This document shows, one piece after another, positions 6,302 through 9,815 of a stretch of DNA of 9,815 nucleotides (positions are counted from its first letter, which is position 1; every line of letters starts with the position of its first letter). The DNA lies in the NCBI GenBank assembly GCA_938037185.1, contig CALHQK010000051.1, positions 1 through 9,815 of the forward strand. Direction: 5' to 3'. The translations under genes were made by a program, and so were the position numbers. A model generated the notes under the pieces. It was not told where the DNA came from and searched no databases. It saw only the letters and a program-made list of their open reading frames with translations. This DNA is from an uncultured Riemerella sp. (GTDB lineage: Bacteria > Bacteroidota > Bacteroidia > Flavobacteriales > Weeksellaceae).

Positions 6302-6309
6302 CAAAAATA
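6302..6309 (-). promoter_or_regulatory. Candidate -7 element for the tatA group
   Basis: TATTTTTG on the minus strand matches TAnnTTTG exactly, 19 bases before the tatA start and within the 54-base gap after the EnvC-like gene. A good -33 TTG is absent at the usual distance (the nearest is only 12 bases away), so tatA could equally be read through from the genes upstream. Confidence 0.35.
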
Positions 6310-6336
6310 CTAATTCTTTTGCAATAAACATAAAGA

Positions 6337-7872
6337 TTAACGGCTAATCCAGCCCAATGGGTCTACAGGAGTCGTTCTTTCCCAAATCTGAAAATCTAGT
6401 GTGTGGGTTCCATCAAAGTCTAAACCAACTTCTCCGATGGTAGCTCCAGCACTTATGTTCTGATTCTTAGACACATTAGTGCTTACCAAATTACCATAAA
6501 TCGTGAAATAATCGCCGTGTTTTACCATCACCGTTTTTGCTCCTCCGCTGGAAAGGACATTCACCACTACTCCCGCGAAAACGCTTCGGGCTTTTGTTCC
6601 AGCATCTACAGCGATTTTAATTCCGTTATTTTCAACGATTACATTTTTATATCTAGGGTCTGGTCTTTTCCCAAAGAGATGGGTAACCTGCCCTTTGCTC
6701 ACAGGGAAAGACATTTTGCCTCTGTTGGCCACGAAACTGCTTCCAGTAGCACTGCCAGGACCAAAGGTACTCATCACTTTTTCATCTACAACTTTCTTCT
6801 CCGATTCTGTTTTCTTTGCTACGGCCTCGGAATTTGCTCTAGCTGCTTCGGCTTTACTTGCTGCTATTTTAGCTTTTTCGGCCGCTTCTATTCTTGCTTT
6901 TTCGGCAGCAATTCTTTTGGCTTCATTATTGGCTTCTATGGCTTTTCTTTCTTCTTCCGCTTTTTTTCTAGCAATTTCGGCTAGTTTTCGCTCTTCTTCT
7001 TCGGCTTTTCTTTTTGCTCTTTCGGCTTCTTCACGGGCTTTTCTGTTTGCTTCTTCTATCCGTGCTTTTTCCTTCTCGGCTTCTATTCTTGCTAATCTTA
7101 ATTTTTCTTCACGGGCTTTTCTTTCAGCCTCTTCTTTCGCTTTTGCGATTCTGATTTCTTCGGCAATGATTTTTCTAATTTCGCCTTCTAATCTTTTGGA
7201 TTCAGCTTGTTTTTGTTTAAGTTCTGCTACTAATTTAGCCTCATTCTTTTTGAAATCTTCTAATAAAATTTCTTTCTCTTTTCGTTCCTGATTAATGGTT
7301 TCCAGCTCGCTTCCCTGTCTTACCAAGAGAACTTCTTTGTCTTTTTTAGATTTTTCTCTCAGGGCTATGGTCTTTTTTATCTGATTGGCTTTATCGGTAA
7401 TTTCTGCGGCTTTCTTATCCTGATATTCACCATATTTTTTTAGATACTGCACCCGCCTGAGGGCTTCGCCTAAATTTTTAGAAGAAAGAATGAAAGTTAC
7501 CTTATTTTGGACACCTTTATTTTTATAAGCATTCACTAAAACTTGGGCATAATCTTTCCTAAGAACCTTCAGTTCGCGGTTGTATTTATTAATTTCCAGC
7601 TGGCGGAGGTAGATTTCATCCTCCAAGAATCTTTTTTCTTTCTGTGTATTGCGGTACACTTTCTCCCGAAGAGCTATTTTTCTATTAATATTATTTAAGT
7701 AAAAAATAGATAGTTTTGCTTCATTCTTAGCTTTTGCTAAGTTAGAATTGATGGCCGCTATCTGCCGTTTGAGTTCGGCATTTTGCTGCTGAAGTTCTTC
7801 CTTACTTCTTTGCGCGGAAATAAGATTAGCAGCGAGTACTGCGGTTATGATAACTATTTTTCTTAATATCAT
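6337..7872 (-). CDS. EnvC-like murein hydrolase activator, LytM/M23 fold without zinc ligands
   Basis: A 511-residue exported protein, probably a regulator of cell-wall amidases at division. A signal peptide ends near ISA-Q21. Residues 22-225 form a long coiled coil as in EnvC. Residues about 220-355 are an unusually long Ala/Glu/Lys/Arg tract, resembling a TolA-type stalk. A short linker leads to a LytM domain (386-511). Active M23 enzymes need HxxxD and HxH; here these positions read N415...K419 and T491-L-D493, while one inner His remains (H452). The domain should therefore not cut peptidoglycan but activate a partner amidase, as E. coli EnvC does. Its ATG overlaps the upstream DUF4292 stop by one base (TGATG). 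The family call is firm; the partner is not in the window. Confidence 0.9.
   Translation of the reverse strand: MILRKIVIITAVLAANLISAQRSKEELQQQNAELKRQIAAINSNLAKAKNEAKLSIFYLNNINRKIALREKVYRNTQKEKRFLEDEIYLRQLEINKYNRELKVLRKDYAQVLVNAYKNKGVQNKVTFILSSKNLGEALRRVQYLKKYGEYQDKKAAEITDKANQIKKTIALREKSKKDKEVLLVRQGSELETINQERKEKEILLEDFKKNEAKLVAELKQKQAESKRLEGEIRKIIAEEIRIAKAKEEAERKAREEKLRLARIEAEKEKARIEEANRKAREEAERAKRKAEEEERKLAEIARKKAEEERKAIEANNEAKRIAAEKARIEAAEKAKIAASKAEAARANSEAVAKKTESEKKVVDEKVMSTFGPGSATGSSFVANRGKMSFPVSKGQVTHLFGKRPDPRYKNVIVENNGIKIAVDAGTKARSVFAGVVVNVLSSGGAKTVMVKHGDYFTIYGNLVSTNVSKNQNISAGATIGEVGLDFDGTHTLDFQIWERTTPVDPLGWISR
6808..7215 (-). repeat. Low-complexity Ala/Glu/Lys/Arg helix tract
   Basis: These bases encode residues 220-355 of the EnvC-like protein, made almost wholly of short A-E-K-R words such as KAREEAER and EEERKLAE. 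The DNA is repetitive (GCTTCTTC- and TTTCTTTC-type words on the plus strand). A long single helix is the likely structure. The antisense strand is open by codon bias only. Confidence 0.8.
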
Positions 7873-8660
7873 CAGAAATCTCGTTTTTTATAATTATTTG
7901 GAACCGAATATGGGGTTTCCATTCTAGAAAAGTCAAATTTCGTGTTTTCTATTAAAATTTGGTCAGTTTTCTTACCTTTTATAACTATTTTAACATTTTT
8001 AGGGAGTTTTACACCATTGATATCTACCCAATTATCATAAAATAATTCCAAATTATCTGCAGTTTTTGTATCTTTTAAAGAAACTTTGGTAAGGTTCAGC
8101 TCGTTAGAAAAACGAAATTCTGTAAGGTATTCGCTGGTTTTTCCATCGATGTTTACTTTCTGTGTAGTAATCGGTTTTAGGATGTATTCTTCGGCTTCTT
8201 TGGTTAAGTTAAAATCTTTTTCATTGACAGGAAAGAAAACTTTTCCGACCAATAAATTTTGAAGTGAAGAATAATCTAAAAAATTGACTTTCAGTAAATT
8301 ATTAAGATAAGAAAAATCAGAATCGATATAAGTTCTGCTCAGTTTTTCGTAGGCTTTTAGTCCTTGTGGAGTTGCTATTCCGCGGCCTACATTCATAAAC
8401 AGAGCAGACATATTCATCCATATTTTCTGGTTGTTTTCTATGTAGATAGTTGCATGAATGGTAGGAACGAATTTTCCTACTTCTGCATCTATTTTAGAAG
8501 TGATTTTAAGGGCATCAAAATCAGATTTTTTTGTGATAGCATCGTAGAAATTTTTGTTGCTGGAAACAGCAGGGATTTCCGATTTAGCAGTGATGCTTTT
8601 TTTTGTACCACAAGAGGCTAAAAGCACCATAATGGCTGATAGGGCTATTAATTTCTTCAT
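7872..8660 (-). CDS. DUF4292 family lipoprotein
   Basis: A 262-residue lipoprotein from the preferred start MKKLIALS (8660), with lipobox LLASC and C17. Upstream in-frame ATGs at 8681 and 8672 would add MILMINK, which does not improve the signal peptide. I recognise the DUF4292 pattern: an N-terminal part containing DALKITSKIDAEVGKF, a WMNMSALFMNVGRG segment, and a C-terminal half rich in beta strands ending in Y-S-V-P-N-N-Y. The fold is likely related to LolA/LolB-like lipid-binding barrels, but that is inference from the pattern of strands. It is translationally coupled to the EnvC-like gene (TGATG) and follows the nucleotidyltransferase by 33 bases. In flavobacteria this family commonly sits beside the M23 gene, suggesting a shared envelope role. 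Function is unknown. Confidence 0.87.
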   Translation of the reverse strand: MKKLIALSAIMVLLASCGTKKSITAKSEIPAVSSNKNFYDAITKKSDFDALKITSKIDAEVGKFVPTIHATIYIENNQKIWMNMSALFMNVGRGIATPQGLKAYEKLSRTYIDSDFSYLNNLLKVNFLDYSSLQNLLVGKVFFPVNEKDFNLTKEAEEYILKPITTQKVNIDGKTSEYLTEFRFSNELNLTKVSLKDTKTADNLELFYDNWVDINGVKLPKNVKIVIKGKKTDQILIENTKFDFSRMETPYSVPNNYKKRDF

Positions 8661-8693
8661 TTTGTTAATCATTAAAATCACTTCTAAAAAAAA

Positions 8694-9707
8694 TTATTCA
8701 GAGAAATCCAATACGGAAAAATCTCCCAAAGAAAGATTGATAGAAGTTCCGATATACTTCGCTGAGTTCCCAATCATGGAGTTGCTCAGGTTAGCAGACT
8801 GGATTTCTGTTCTTTCTTGGATTAGAGAATTATCTATATTAGAGTTTTTTACTATTGTGTTATTACCCAGAGAAACTCTCGGCCCGATGATAGAATTTAC
8901 GATTTTTACATTTTCTCCGATGAAACATGGAGGAATTATCAAGCTGTTTTCTATCTGTGCAGAAGCTGGATACTGGGAAAGATTTTCTTTTTCGTATTCT
9001 AAAATCTTACCATTAGTCTGTACAGTGATGGTTTTATTTCCGCAGTCCATCCAGTCATTTACCTTTCCTAAAGAGAATTTAGCCCCTTTTTTTCTAAGGT
9101 TTTCTAGTGCAGTTGTCAGCTGGTATTCGCCTCCTTCTTTGATATCATTGCTCATGATATAGTCTATCTCGCCCATGAGTTTTTCTGCGCTGTTGAAATA
9201 GTAAATCCCAATAATCGCCAAATCAGATACGAATTCTTTTGGTTTTTCTACAAAGTCTGTGATGAAGCCATAGTCGTCTAATTTTACTACTCCGAAGGCA
9301 CTCGGGTCATCTACTTTTTTTACCCAAATTACTCCATCAGAATTGGTATCTAGATGAAAATCAGCTCTAAATAATGTATCTGCAAAAGCGATGATTACAG
9401 GACCCTGCATACTTTCTCTAGCACAGTTGATAGCATGAGCTGTCCCCAAAGCCTCTGTCTGGTGGTATACGCTTCCTTTTGCTCCTAATTTTTCTGCAAC
9501 AGCTAATAAATCCTGCTCCACTTGACTCCCAAAATCACCAGTGATGAAAGCAACTTCATCTATTTTCTGATTTACCACCTTTGCGATGTCCTCTACCAGC
9601 CTCTGCACGATAGGTTTTCCTGCGATAGGAATCAAAGGTTTCGGCACAGTCAAAGTGTGCGGTCTTAATCGGGAACCCTTCCCCGCCATAGGTATTATTA
9701 TTTTCAT
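8694..9707 (-). CDS. Sugar-phosphate nucleotidyltransferase with a left-handed beta-helix tail
   Basis: A 337-residue cytoplasmic enzyme likely to join a sugar 1-phosphate to a nucleotide, making an activated sugar for envelope glycans. The nucleotide-binding signature MAGKGSRLRPHT (7-18) and PKP (22-24) is complete. Q83-TEALGTAHA holds the base-recognition loop, D110 in IIAFAD is the expected metal-binding aspartate, and VEKP (153-156) and WMDCGN (219-224) match the RmlA/GlmU-like family. Residues about 246-332 are hexapeptide repeats forming a short left-handed beta-helix. This could be an acetyltransferase-like domain, but it has few repeats and may be only a trimer or dimer interface. The sugar cannot be read from sequence. 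It lies 30 bases after dut. Confidence 0.9.
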   Translation of the reverse strand: MKIIIPMAGKGSRLRPHTLTVPKPLIPIAGKPIVQRLVEDIAKVVNQKIDEVAFITGDFGSQVEQDLLAVAEKLGAKGSVYHQTEALGTAHAINCARESMQGPVIIAFADTLFRADFHLDTNSDGVIWVKKVDDPSAFGVVKLDDYGFITDFVEKPKEFVSDLAIIGIYYFNSAEKLMGEIDYIMSNDIKEGGEYQLTTALENLRKKGAKFSLGKVNDWMDCGNKTITVQTNGKILEYEKENLSQYPASAQIENSLIIPPCFIGENVKIVNSIIGPRVSLGNNTIVKNSNIDNSLIQERTEIQSANLSNSMIGNSAKYIGTSINLSLGDFSVLDFSE

Positions 9708-9737
9708 AATAGTTGTATTTTTATAATTTTTAAAATG

Positions 9738-9815
9738 TTATTTCGTTCCAGAACTTCCGAAACCTCCTGCGCCTCTTTCTGTTTCGTCAAGGGTGTCTAC
9801 TTCTTCCCATTGGGC
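9738..9815 (-). CDS. dut: dUTP diphosphatase, C-terminal end (partial)
   Basis: The right edge cuts this gene. Only 25 C-terminal residues are visible, ending at TAA (9740-9738). They contain ERGAGGFGSSG, the glycine-rich motif 5 that folds over the active site of the trimeric dUTPase and is essential for splitting dUTP into dUMP and pyrophosphate. The spacing (30 bases) and direction suggest one operon with the nucleotidyltransferase and the two genes after it, an order I know from other flavobacteria. Confidence 0.9.
   Translation of the reverse strand, partial: AQWEEVDTLDETERGAGGFGSSGTK

Noticed and set aside
6055..6327. Plus-strand Phe/Asn-rich frames across tatA
   Set aside because: Antisense to an unambiguous tatA with conserved motifs.
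6695..7291. Long plus-strand open frame, Ala/Ser/Phe-rich
   Set aside because: It is antisense to the A/E/K/R tract of the EnvC-like gene; the open frame follows from that codon bias, with no family resemblance.
8554..9162. 202-codon plus-strand frame
   Set aside because: Antisense to the clear nucleotidyltransferase and DUF4292 genes; no recognisable domain or start context.

Overview
The window looks like chromosomal DNA from an AT-rich member of the Bacteroidota, most likely a flavobacterium (Weeksellaceae-like; I cannot name a genus). The reasons are: flavobacterium-type families (DUF4254, DUF4292, a large PpiD/SurA-like membrane foldase), starts preceded by A/T-rich sequence without Shine-Dalgarno motifs, Bacteroidota-type -7 elements (TAnnTTTG), and a lipoprotein with an acidic motif just after its cysteine that resembles a surface-export signal.

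Layout. Bases 1-89 hold the 3' end of an unidentified plus-strand gene, closed by a perfect 16-bp hairpin. A PpiD-like periplasmic foldase (317-2461) and a cytidine deaminase (best start 2534) follow on the plus strand. They meet the minus-strand genes at a bidirectional terminator near 3021-3053. All remaining genes are on the minus strand. Read in their own direction (right to left) they are: the 3' end of dut (dUTPase), a sugar-phosphate nucleotidyltransferase, a DUF4292 lipoprotein, an EnvC-like LytM protein without zinc ligands, tatA, a DUF4254 protein, a small helical lipoprotein, ribA (GTP cyclohydrolase II), and a modular collagen-like/leucine-rich-repeat lipoprotein. Very short gaps and 1-nt stop/start overlaps suggest two tight transcription groups: dut to envC, and tatA to ribA.

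Most of the window is housekeeping: envelope protein folding, cell-wall hydrolase control, Tat export, nucleotide and riboflavin metabolism. The accessory-looking part is 3069-4400. There a predicted surface lipoprotein alternates Gly-X-Y collagen-like tracts with two copies of a small 'GD(Y/W)Y(L/I)D...YGPKT..WG' module and ends in BspA-like leucine-rich repeats. It is preceded by a good Bacteroidota promoter that interleaves with the ribA terminator, and by a leader of about 220 nt. The leader contains two hairpins, one followed by a T-run, and a 56-codon open frame. This locus is the best candidate for something not yet described. I saw no tRNA, rRNA, CRISPR array, insertion sequence or phage gene.
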